A stretch of 64,000 bases of DNA from Marsupella aquatica (lineage: Eukaryota > Marchantiophyta), in assembly GCA_973895155.1 (NCBI GenBank), contig OZ316892.1, positions 9,734,001-9,798,000 on the forward strand, written 5' to 3'. Every line of letters begins with the position of its first letter. Position 1 is the first letter of the stretch. Below the pieces are notes generated by a model, which was not told where the DNA came from, made no database searches, and saw only the letters and a list, made by a program, of their open reading frames with translations. A program made the translations under genes and the position numbers. Below, in pieces: positions 1 through 11,079 of the stretch.

Positions 1-2000
1 ACTTTTGCACCAAAAACACCCTCAATGACACTTCCTTGCTTTCCTCAATGATTTCCCTTTGAAGACGTGTATCAATGATGCGCAAGATGTTGTGACAACT
101 TCCTTACTGCACCTGAACTTCTTCAATTGCCACCTTGTCATTTTCTGTGCAACAAGTGAGCATTGGGCATGTAAACTATAATTAATACAAATTTGCCTGG
201 CCCTTTATTGTTAGAGCTACCCCCAATTAGGTCCTGATCTCCACTAGCCTTTTGGTACACTTTGGCCAGTTTTTAGCTCTTATTTGCTCCAGGACCTCTA
301 CAACTGAAAAAGTTAGAAATTCTGGTCTGAAAACTGCAAGATATTTTCCTTGAGAAGGGAGTATTGGCCAGGTCTGATGGATTGGTTCAGATTAAATCAA
401 GAAATAACTGTAGTCAATATAATGTGCCAATATATATACTTGACAGAAGATACTGTCTTCATTCCAGGAGAGAAGTAAGGGACTTACCAAAATCATCTTA
501 TCATAAGAGCACAAAACTAATTCAAGGTTTACGGTTTAGATTGAAGCCCTTATATAATTTGGAAAAACACTGGGAGATCAGGATATTGGCCAAGATTGGA
601 AACACCGTACTATAATGAAAGGATGGCTCTTACATAAGGTACCAATGAATATGAACCAGGTACCACCTAGCAATCTTCCTGGCCGGGATGAACTCAGGGT
701 GCCACTGGTCCAACAGGCTAAGAAGAGCTAAGGGTGGATTTACAAGACATTGGGCCTGTTTTAGTTGTCCGAGATTAAATCTGGACCATCTAATGAGTGG
801 AGTCGGCTGCAGTTAGTGTCTGAAGAACTTGTCTGAGTAAGTTTTGGAAAGGAATAAAATAATATTAACATGTATGAAATGAAGGTCTTGCAGTAGACAC
901 TGTACAGAAAGGAGGAGTTAAAATGGGAGACTTTGACAGGTTGCATAATTCTCTCCTCAAAGAAAGGTTTGTATTAGAGTTGTATGCAAATCAACTGGAT
1001 GGAAAGAGGGATGACAGCCCAAAAATTGATTATCCTTATAATTAGTTCGTGGACCCCTTGACTAATTGATAGCCTAGTTATCACAAACAGTTTTCAAAAT
1101 CAGGCCTTTTCGGTACATGCTACCAAATTCTCAAGCTACGAGAATCAAAATTCAATTTGTGACATTTGTAATTAGATGAATGTCTAATCAAATGAATTGT
1201 TTCAGTTCGTTGAGTGTTCAAGTTTGGACCATGGTTAGCAGTTTATCTTAACTGCAAAGGGCCAAAAATCTTACTCCAGGTGCCAATTACCCTTTGACAA
1301 GGAAGTTATCAAGTTAGTTATTAGTCATTATTTATTATATGAAAAACATTTTTTATAAATCTTTGAATTTAAGTTTTAAAATTGGAAATATAACTAAAAC
1401 GGTTACATAGTGACAGTTTTAACTGTCTTGCTATTTACATTTCTAATTTTTACTCTTTTTTTATGGCATGGCATCCCAAAATTTACACTCAAATTGACAC
1501 AAACACGAATGAAAATTATAAGTTTGATTCACAAAACTGATGAGTCTTGTTTGTTGCCATTGTTGTTGACGTGGCACAATGTGGTGCCAGGAATTTTGGA
1601 AAGGACCTCTAGTGGGGTCCGTAATCAACCCTCATATAGTAAGTCAGGAAACTGAGGACGAGTTAACAAAGAGCTCTATAATGGCATGAAGCAGCTCTCT
1701 TGATCAGGAAGTTGTCTTGTTGGGAACTCTTGGTGACTTAGGGATAAGGGCCTCCAGAGGACTTCTTGCAGTTTGAGCCACAAGTAGTTGAAGCTGATTT
1801 CAGATGTTAACTCATCATGAATCCAAGTGAAATAAACGATCAATTTCTCCCAGGATTGACCACTTTGCAAGTTAAAAAAAAAACTTGTTGACCCACCCAC
1901 GACTAACTGCTGTATGGGTATTGTAGAAATCGAATGCTCTCAGAAAATACAAAACCAAAACTGGCGAAAGTCTGGGGTGAAAAAGAGTTGCAGAACCAAT
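1..2000. other. intergenic, no gene recognised
   Basis: This stretch is AT-rich and stop-dense in all frames. The longest open frames are under 85 codons and show no domain or coding bias. I see no RNA gene and no clear transposon terminus here. Confidence 0.6.
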
Positions 2001-2067
2001 TGGCTTAGGTCAGTTGGCCAGGGGATTAGCCTGGAACTGAAAGGTCCTAGGTTCGATGGTCCCTCCA
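2001..2067 (+). mobile_element. tRNA-derived SINE head (degenerate)
   Basis: The segment has the order of an internal pol III promoter: a box-A-like TGGCTTAGGTCAGTTGG at 2001-2017, then a box-B-like GGTTCGATGGTCC at 2050-2062, about 33 bp apart. It does not fold as an intact tRNA: no acceptor stem pairs the ends, and box B departs from GGTTCGANTCC. It is most simply the 5' part of an old SINE. The tail and target duplication were not identified. Confidence 0.4.
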
Positions 2068-2451
2068 CACACTCAGTTGTGGAAGGTATATGTGTATGGG
2101 TGGGATGGCTTTTGTGAGTAGTGGATGGGAGTTCTGATTATGTATTGGCCCCTGGTTTGTCCACTTTGTGGCCCAGCTTTAATCTTCTAGTGCCAGGTCT
2201 TCTGGGATAAGAGAAATAGTTCCCTACAATGAATGTATGTCATTATTATGCACTTTGAGAGTCTACTAAGTGTCCTCTCTCATTTAAATTCAACCCAAAA
2301 CGAAGTTGCAGGTGCCCCAACTTCTTGTAAAGTCACCCTAAGCTTCACCTACAATGAAGCTCGGTGAAGCTTACCTCACCTCTGTGCTCCATGATTTCTT
2401 CCAACTTTCCATTCAACTCTGTATCTACTTGGTTGGATGTGCATTCTCATC

Positions 2452-2480
2452 CTTCCCTTCCCTTCCCTTCCCTTCCCTTC
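2452..2480. repeat. CCCTT microsatellite
   Basis: About five and a half copies of a pyrimidine CCCTT unit lie on the + strand. Confidence 0.85.
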
Positions 2481-2570
2481 GTTTGTGCCTATGAAATCTC
2501 CACCTTCCAAAATGAATTAAAACCTGGTTTCCATGTAGCTTTGCAGACTTGCCATCTCGATGCTGAGCTA

Positions 2571-2860
2571 AAGATCGATTATAATGCCGAAAGCTTTTGG
2601 AGGAAAGAGGAAAGAACCTGGAATCGAAGCTGTTCGCAAACAATTTCGTTTCTAGCTTTCCAGATTTGCCAGTCAGAAAATACTGACCTAAGATCGATGT
2701 GCCAAAACATTCTGAGGAAGGAGCAGGTAATCACGCTGTTCACGAACAATTTCGTTTCTAGTTTTCCAGACTTGAAGACAGTCTCAAAGATCGATATGCC
2801 AAAACATTTCTAGAGGAAAGAGCATGCAATCGAGCCCTCTTCACCAAGAATTTCGTAGCG
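2571..2860. repeat. imperfect tandem repeat, about 100-120 bp unit
   Basis: Three diverged units each start with AAGATCGAT (2571, 2690, 2787) and continue through an AAGAGG/AAGAGC stretch to a TTCGTTTCTAG-like end. The array ends about 130 bp before the start codon of the PPR gene, so it lies in that gene's promoter or 5' leader. Confidence 0.75.
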
Positions 2861-2993
2861 GAAACGAGGAGGACGAAGGGGAAGAGATGAAATGGCTGCA
2901 GACGTCTGTAGCAATGGAGGTGTAGTTTAGTGGCGTGGCGGACGAAGAGGTTGAGGAGGTGGGAGGGAGCAAGGGGAGTGAGAGAAGGGAAAA

Positions 2994-5900
2994 ATGGCGA
3001 CAGGGGGTACATTGAGGGCAGTGCGGAGGAGAGGAGTTGCTATGCGTGAAGTGATGAAAGGGCGCATCCTCATCCTCCCGTGGTTGGGGCCGCCGGTGCA
3101 GATTCTGCCACAGCAGCAGCAGACCCCGCAGCTCTCCTCTGCCTCCACCTCTTGCTCCACCATCTTCTCTTCCCACTTTCGGCCCTGTCGACGGGTTCGC
3201 CTGCATTCTTCGCACACCATGAGGTCGATCCCAAGGTTATGACCTACATCTCGCTTATGTCCGTCGTCGTTGTTTCGTATCAGTCCTTGACGTAAATAAA
3301 CATTACTTTCTGCTTGTTGTGATCTTCGTTTAGATTTCATTTTCATTCTTCTGTAGGTCTACTTGGAATTGTCCGCACACGTTGCAATTTATAAACGAGC
3401 TCTGTTCTAATCCTTCACTCATTGTTATTCGCTGGGAGGTATTCGTAATCGTTTCCTCATAGGCTACCAGGAACAAATCTCTTACGTTGGGTCCTGTGAA
3501 TCCAATGGAGGATTGATTCCCTTCTCGTTTCCGTTTCCCTTTAATTTCCCGTCCCTTCTCCGCACTGCGCGTCTCAAAAAAGTGTCTCCACTGCGCACAT
3601 TCCTTGGTCGTTTCTTTAGATTGTAGAGCATTTTCCATCCCTCCAACTTGTAAACTGCATTTTTACCATTTTTTTTCAGGCGTCAGCGGCAGCAGGTGAT
3701 TCTCCTGGATATTAAACTACAAAATGGAAGTCTTTGTGTGAATCATTTCGCATCTTCTTTTCATGGAGATGCCAGAGCGCTGAAACAGCAGCCATCGCCG
3801 AAGGAAAAGTTTAAGGACACATCCACCTTGTATCCCAGCAGGGAACTGAAGAGAATTATGGATGTTCAGTCTTTTAATAGACCGTTTGACGACTCTCATC
3901 GACTCCCAGGGAGTTATCCTTATCTAGTCACCCAGCTCCCCACTGCCCTCGGGCCTCAATTGCCTTCCGCTAGTGTAAATCAAAGCAAGACCCGGGACTT
4001 GACTGCTCCTGGGAATTTAGACCAATGTACGTCATCATCAACGCTTGAAGTTGTCCGGCCGGGTTTGAAAGCAAGCTCTAAGCCAGTACCCACACTCGGC
4101 ACTATCTCAGACCATAGAAGGTCCAGGCGAGCGGAAAAGAGTACATTTGATCAGCGAGCCCAAAGTCCAAATTGTGGGCGACCTGCTCCAAGATCTGAAA
4201 CGAGCTTCATGCTTGGTAAACGTCGTCTTCCAAGGAGATCAGACAGAATTGCTTCTAGCAATTCACATCCGACTTACAGTAAGCAGATCGAAGCGGGAGT
4301 GGAATCGAAGATTGTACCCTTTAATCGAACAGTGCGGCGGAGTCCTGACGGCGGTGCCCATTTGCTATCGAACAGCCATGCCACCCAAATGTCTTACGGC
4401 AAAAGTGGGACAAGAGTAGAGCCGGCCTATAGTGTTGTTGATCAGGCCAGAAGTTCTCAAAATGGTGCCCGTCCCGCCCTTGACAATAACCGGATACCTG
4501 CAAGTAGAATTGTGGGCTCCGTCATTAGGCAGACGTCTGGCAATGCCACTACCCACATGCATAGCGCTGGCACCACGAGTGAAGCAATTGATGTTTTGCA
4601 GAATCGTCTACAACGAGGCATTACTACATACTCGTACATGTATGTTAAAGTTCTGCAGATGTGCTTGAAACAGAAAGACCTTTTAGCGGCCAAGCAGGTT
4701 TATGACTGCATCATCCAGAGTGGAATGGATAAGAATCCATATGTGGCGAGCACCATCCTGAATGTGTACATCAAATGTGGGGGATTGTTGGATGGACGCC
4801 AAGTTTTTGACAAACTTGAGAACAGGAGTGTTATTGATTGGAACTCGATGATTGCAGGGTATGCTAGGAATGATCATACTGAGTCCGCTTGGGAGCTTTT
4901 CAAATCAATGCGCCAAGATGGTGCGCAGCCTAATGAGGTCACATATCTGTGCATCCTGAAGGCATGTGCTAGCCCATTAGCTCTAACATGGGGAAAACAA
5001 GTTCACGAGTGTATTCGACATGCCGGCTTTGAGTCAGACGTGCGTGTAGGGACTGCCCTCCTTCAGATGTATGCAAAGTGTGGGTGCATCACAGAGGCTA
5101 GGCGAATTTTTGAAAATTTGGCTACTCGAAATATTATCTCATGGAACATAATGATTGGAGCATATGCAGAACGCGGTCATGGTGTGGAAGCATATCGACT
5201 GTTTCTCGAAATGAGACGGGAAGGTTTCAAACCAAATGTAATCACTTATGTGAATATCCTCAATGCAGCTGCAAGTAACGGGGCTTTGGAGTGGTTGAAG
5301 GAGGTTCATGGCCATGCTAGCAAATCGGGACTGGAATTGGATTTGCGTGTGGGCACTGCACTGGTTCACATGTATGCAAAAAGCGGCTGTATAGATGATG
5401 CCCGACTGGTTTTTGACAGAATGGAGAAACGCGATGTAGTCACATGGAATGTAATGATCGGCGGACTTTCAGAGTATGGATGTGGGCATGAAGCATATCG
5501 ACTGTTTCGCCAAATAAGACGTGAAGGCTTGGAACCAGATGCATTCACTTATGTGAGCATCCTCAATGCTGCAACTACGGGGGCAGTGGAGTGGGTGAAG
5601 GAAGTTCATGGCCATGCTAGCAAAGCGGGACTGGAGTCCGATCTGCGTGTGGGCAATGCACTGATTCACATGTATGCAGAGAGTGGCAGTATAGATGACG
5701 CCCGACGAGTATTTGATAAAATGGAGAAACGGGATGTATTCACATGGAATGTATTGATTGGTGGACTTGCACACCATGGATGTGGGCATGAAGCCCTGAC
5801 ACTCTTCAGGAAAATGACTGTGGACCGGGTGAAGCCGGACGGGTTTTCATTCGTGGCATTGCTGTCAGCCTGTTGTCATGGTGGCCTTGTTGACGAGGGC

Positions 5901-6659
5901 CGTAGACTCTTTTCAGTTATGACCCAAGACTATGGCATCGAGCCTAACATTATACATTGCACCTGCATGGTGGATCTTCTTGGGCGGGCTGGACACTTGG
6001 AGGAAGCAAAGCGATTCATTAGAGACATGCCAATTGAACCAAATGGAGTAACTTGGACAGCCTTACTTGGGGCTTGTAGAACTTACGGTAATGTGGAGTT
6101 AGGCGAACTTGCTGCCAAGGAGCTTTTCAAGTTGGAACCCAGTAAGGACTCTACATATGTGCTTCTCTCTAACATCTATGCCGCAGCTGGCAAATGGGAG
6201 AACGTTTCACTGGTGCGCACTATGATGCAAAAGAGAGGTGTTCGGAAGGAGCCAGGGTGTAGCTGGATTGAAGTTGATAACAAGCTCCATGAATTTGTTA
6301 TAGGGGATACATCTCACCCAGAAGCGAACGCAATATATACTGAGCTCAATAAACTGACTGAAAAACTGAAGGCTGAAGGCTACATTCCGGATACCCGGCT
6401 TGGGTTGAATGATAGCAACGAGGAGGATAAAGACTTAGCTCTTTGCTCTCACAGTGAGCAGTTGGCTATCGCTTTCGGACTGATGCACATACCTTGGGGA
6501 GAACCAATTCGTATTAGGAAGAATCTTCGGGTTTGTCCAGATTGCCATACAGCAACCAAGTTAATTTCTAAGGTGACGGGGCGTGAGATTATTGCCAGGG
6601 ATGCAATTCGCTTTCACCATTTTAAAGATGGCGTGTGCTCTTGTGGTGATTACTGGTGA
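2994..6659 (+). CDS. PPR protein, PLS class with E/DYW domain (organelle RNA editing factor)
   Basis: The model has two exons (2994-3235, 3680-6659) and encodes 1073 residues. The donor is AAG|GTTATG, the acceptor is TTTTTTCAG|G, and both sides are in phase 2. The start ATG at 2994 has a strong context (aaaATGG). A shorter reading of exon 2 alone would need a GTG start. Exon 1 encodes an Arg/Ser-rich, acid-poor leader typical of a mitochondrial presequence. Residues to about 390 are low-complexity linker. PPR motifs run from about 394 to 790, followed by E/E+ motifs with the PG-box KEPGCSWIEV. The DYW deaminase domain (about 980-1073) has the zinc and catalytic motif HSEQLAIAFGL, CPDCH, and the terminal CSCGDYW. 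DYW-PPR proteins bind a specific organelle transcript and deaminate a target C to U. All signature residues are present, so it should be active. The target site and organelle are unknown; mitochondrion is inferred from the leader. Confidence 0.93.
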
Positions 6660-9290
6660 CCAGATTGGAAGGTGTGTTACGCTGGCTGAAAAGTGACAGA
6701 TAACAGTCCTCAGTGCCAGCCCAGATGTAATTAGATTTTCGGTGTTTGCTTGATGAAGGGCAAACATACAAAAAGGGGTTTTTAGCCCTCGGCGATGGCA
6801 GTTCTCGGACAGGAACTTTGAGATTATGCAATTTGGAGTTGTAACTATACCTTATCAGGCTGAACGAATACGGATTTGCCCTTCACCGATTTCGCAAGCA
6901 ACTGGCAGTAATAGCCATTCCCAATCCTTCAGATACTCATCGTTGTTCACAGCGATGGTTGACAACCACTCAATTTCTAGGTTCACTGGAAACCATAGAA
7001 CAGACGAGCTCTGTAAATTGCTTCTTGATAGTGGAAATCACAGACATCAGATGAAGCTCTTAGCGTGGTTCTTTGATACCTCCAAATTTCCTCGCTAGAT
7101 GAGGAGACAAGGCTTTTGCATCAGCGCTCAGAGGAGTGAATAACAGTCTCATCTTGTGTAAATATAAGACTGTAATGTTGTGAAGGGTGGCTGATATGTC
7201 AAATCAGACTGAGGGAGCAGGATTGCACGGACATTGCTTGTGGCTAGATATGAATTGAATAAATTAACGCATTGCGAAGTCATTTGTCAAGATAGAAATC
7301 TTACTGATATTTAGATAGTGCAGCCTGTTCACAGATCGACTTTTTCTGATATCTATTTGAACACTCTAATATACAATCTTGACTTTTCTTTCTCATGGTC
7401 TGTTTACAAAATGCGTGGGAAGCTTCCTTGGCTATTCAATCATAGTGGAACTAACCACATCTTCTTCCTAAGTTTGGTTCTAGATTTGTCCACCTTTTCA
7501 ATCTTGACACAAGTATGGGCTGAGCTTGGCTCCAATCTCCATATTAATCTGGGCCAAATTTGACCGCTCTGAAATCATTGTCATCTTCTTCCTCACTTTG
7601 GTTTGAAATTTGTCCATATTAGTTCATCCCAATTTGTTGGCAAATTTGGTTTGTACATGTAAAGGAATTTGTAGATCATATAGTAAGATGGCATAGATTT
7701 TGAGTTTGACTTTTGGTGTGCTCAGTGCTTTTCCACAAAAAGAATGAGTTTGACTTCCATACAAAAGAGCCTGGATCCTAGCCCGTGACCTATTTGACCA
7801 AATGGTTCTTTTCCTTTCCAAGGAAAAAAATGATGAAAAACATTTAGGCCGGCCAACGAGAGAAAACAAGGGAGAACAAAATGATTCCTCTATGGATGGC
7901 TTTACAGGATGGCAGGGGCACATGTGACTTTTCTCACCAAAGCAAACTGGATGATTTTATAGATAGACTCCCAATCAACCATGTTTTGAAATGAAGATTA
8001 CTAAATGAACGAGACAAAGCTTAGAAATGATTAGACCACTCATGGATGTGGTCTAAAAACAAGCAGTGCACATTTTCCCGGCACTTGCCATATGGGACCA
8101 GTTAGACACCATACCTGAATGGGCCCCAAAGTTTGTATTATGCCAGCTACAGCCAGTTCCATTCATTATAGAGTCTAGATTTTATTTTAATGAGAATGTA
8201 AAGTAACAATGACCCCCAACATCTTGTAAAACTGCCCTAAACCCAAATGAATATCAACCAAGTCAGAGCTTATGCCACACTGACCATCACACTCCATTGC
8301 AGTGTGGTTAGTGGGGAGCGAGTTGTTGAGATGAAATCAAACAGCACAACATCACATGGAAAACAGTGTACAATTGATACAAATATGTAGATACATGGTT
8401 CACCCTATCTAGGCTATGGCCATGGTTAGAAGAAGAAATTCACTATGGAGTAACCTCAGACATCCGCCATAGTCTGGGACACCACAAGCTGCTATATGAC
8501 ACAATAGGGCATGTCAAATTACAGCTGTAACTGAGTTATGGCTCAGGACATAAAAAATTCTTATGGCCAGGACAAAATTGCTATGGGCTACCAAAATACG
8601 TACCCCATAAGGGGGGTACATCCTCGGGTACATCCAAAAGATATCAGTCGTAACACATACTTTGGTTAGGGAGAACTTTGACATGCCCAAACACACTTAT
8701 CTCTCTAGTCTCCAACTCTTGAACATTGATTATGAAGTGTGACACAATGAAACGCGTCTCCAGGATATTGGCTTTGCCAACTGGTGTAACCTCAACAACC
8801 CTTAATTGTGATTAAGTTGAGCTCAAATTAGGCTAACTAGTTGCTAGAGTTAAATACCACCTCAAACATGGGCCCCTCAGTTCTTGTAAAGCCATCTGCA
8901 GCCCTCTCCACTCACTGATAAGGTCCAGATTTAATCTCAGAGAGTATACTAATAAGAAACAATGGGCCTTAAACTGCAACTAGCATGACATGCCTGTTGG
9001 ATCCTGCCTTTTGGCAGTGCAATTTATATTACAAAAACTCGGATTGACCAGGATGCATTAATGATAGCATTTTCTTCTGAATTCATGTAGCAACGGCACA
9101 AGAGTGACTGGAATGTGAAAAAAGCAGACCCACTGTTGGACACTTCCCTTTATATATTATATATGGCTAGTGGCACTTTAGGCATCTTGTCAAGCCACAG
9201 TAAACAGGGCCTGAACCCAATGAACATTGACAATAGCACTGATCAACCAATCGCCACTCTCTGTTGCAATTACGGTTGGTGGAGAGTGAG
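6660..9290. other. intergenic, no gene recognised
   Basis: The PPR 3' untranslated region probably occupies the first few hundred bases. The remainder is AT-rich with only short open frames. It contains a Ty3/gypsy scrap (entered separately) and copies of a dispersed repeat near 8115-8230 and 8868-8960. Confidence 0.55.
7624..7830 (-). pseudogene. Ty3/gypsy RNase H fragment (degenerate)
   Basis: The minus-strand reading contains SFCGKALSTPK followed by a KLKIYA stretch. This resembles the RNase H region of Ty3/gypsy elements, where an AFCSKALSP-type motif precedes LSTYEKELLA. The acidic KEL signature is lost and nothing else of pol is nearby, so this is only a scrap of an old element. The call rests on one short motif. 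Confidence 0.35.
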
Positions 9291-9500
9291 TGTGGGATCC
9301 AGCACCAGGGGCATGGTGGGGTCCACACTGGGGAAAGGGTGGACCCCTTGGGGGCCGTGGTGGGCCCCGGGGTCGTTCTGTTACGAAAGGCAAACAATCG
9401 AACGAGAGAAAGGACAAAACGAACAAAAATGAGAAAATGAGATACATTTTCATTCGATTCCACTCCTTTTCCTCGGGGGGGCGTCGCGACCCGGTCCGGT
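9290..9500. other. GC-rich block
   Basis: The base composition is far more GC-rich than its surroundings, with runs such as GGGGGCCGTGG. It starts a 1.7-kb GC-rich, repeat-bearing tract that ends at the TVP38-like gene. It may be that gene's promoter or 5' leader, or a separate non-coding transcript. No protein family is recognised. Confidence 0.5.
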
Positions 9501-9810
9501 CGGGTGAGGGTTTCATGCCATCGCCCCACCACCAGCGGAGGAATAGTAATGGCGACGACCGCGACCACGACCACGACTACGACGACAACATCAGGAACGA
9601 GATGACAGCATCGACGTCGTTCCTCAGCGCGGTCTCCGTCTCGCCCATCACGCTATCCCTCTCCCCTTCTTTGCTTTCGGTGACCATCTACACCTTCTGC
9701 ATCTGCGCCTTCGTCTCGCCGTTCTTCACCATCTCTCTCGCTCGCAGCGAATTTCTGGTGCTCACCCAAATTTGGAGTTCTTCTTCCTCTTCTGCTGCTG
9801 CTGCCAATTT

Positions 9811-10180
9811 TGCCTCCACGCTTTTCTACCTCGCGTATCTCCTCCTCTCCTTCGCTCTCTGCATTGCCGTCTGCCTCTCCCTCTCCTTCGTCGCCTTTGC
9901 CAATTCCATGTCCCACAATTCTCACTGGTGAATCGTGTCCCCTTCTGCCCTGCTGCTGGCGGGCTTGCCTCCACGCTTTTCTACCTGTTCCCAGTTTCGT
10001 CACCTTTGCAAATTCCGTTTCCCAGGAATCGCACTGGGTGAATTATTCGCTTCTGTTGCTGCCGATCTTGCCCCCACCGTTTTCTACCTCGGTACCTTCT
10101 CCTCGGCTTCGGTCCCGGCATTGCCGTCTGCCTTTCGTCACCTTCGCCAATTCCGTCTCCCATTATTTGCACCAGTGAAT
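9811..10180. repeat. three diverged tandem units, 100-155 bp
   Basis: Each unit starts with a TGCCTCCACGCTTTTCTACC-like block (9811, 9966, 10069) and ends with a CAATTCC...CACTGGTGAAT-like block. The open frames on both strands here are by-products of the repetition. Confidence 0.75.
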
Positions 10181-10534
10181 TGTTCTCGGGAATGAAAATG
10201 ATTCTGTGGGTGTGTTGGAGAGCGAGAGAGGAGTGTGTACACGCCACGGAGGAGACAGGAAATCCGCTGCATTTGAGGTAGTGCCGGCCCTCCTGCTGCG
10301 TTGCTCTTTCGGTTCCTTCCTCGATCAGGACCCGTTTGGGTGTGTTCAGCAGGGGAGCTAACTCGCTCGCTCACTGGGTGGGCACGGCACTCAAGCTTTG
10401 AATTCCACGTTTGTGAGAAGGAAGGGGTTGATCAGACGTGTCGTGGGATTGGTTTGCCTGCCTGTCGAGAGGCTTTGGGAAGAAGGCACAGAGTAGGAGG
10501 CAATAGTGAGATTGTGGAGAGATTGTGGCTCTGT

Positions 10535-10800
10535 TTGTTGGAGGGAGAAACTGTTGGAGAAAGCGGTTTGTTGTAAAGGGTTACTTGCGATGTAACTCGG
10601 CAGGACTGCATACATTATCTCTCTATCTGGCTTGCTTGCTTGCTGGTTGGGTGGGTGGAGGGAGAAACTCGGGGAAGAAGGAACAGACAGGTGTTTTTTT
10701 GCGAAGGGTTGTATGCAAGAAAACTGTGCAGGGATTGTTGTCTTTCTATCTTTCTTGAGGGAGAAGCTCTGAGAAGCAGGGAGAGGGTTGTCCTGCATCC
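10535..10800. repeat. three diverged tandem units, about 100-115 bp
   Basis: Units are marked by GAGGGAGAAACT or its variants near 10542, 10655 and 10758. They also share GAAGGGTTGT-like and TATCTCTCTATC-like blocks. The array lies in the GC-rich tract upstream of the TVP38-like gene. Confidence 0.7.
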
Positions 10801-11079
10801 AGAACAACAGTCCTTTCTGCGAATGGTCCTACCGATGAACATAGAGCAAGGACGAAGGCGCAGGAAGGGTTGAAACGGCACCCGAAGAAACTATGCGGCG
10901 GATATATTCCAATTCCGCTCTGTGTTGGGCGAATTGGACGTCACTGAGTACAGAAGCCTGAAGGAGGGTGGATAGGTGGAGTCACCCGGTGCAAAGGCTT
11001 CCAAGGGACGGAAGGGAGGCTACCGTTTTGCCTATATGAGATCGACTTAAGAACGGACTCCGCTTATCAACAATCCACT

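Noticed and set aside
9167-9931. Several 100-210 codon open frames on both strands
   Set aside because: They follow GC-rich and tandem-repeat sequence, overlap each other on both strands, and have low-complexity products without domains.
10391-10807. Minus-strand open frame of 138 codons
   Set aside because: Its sequence is the complement of a three-unit tandem repeat, and the product is Ser/Gln-rich with internal repetition only.
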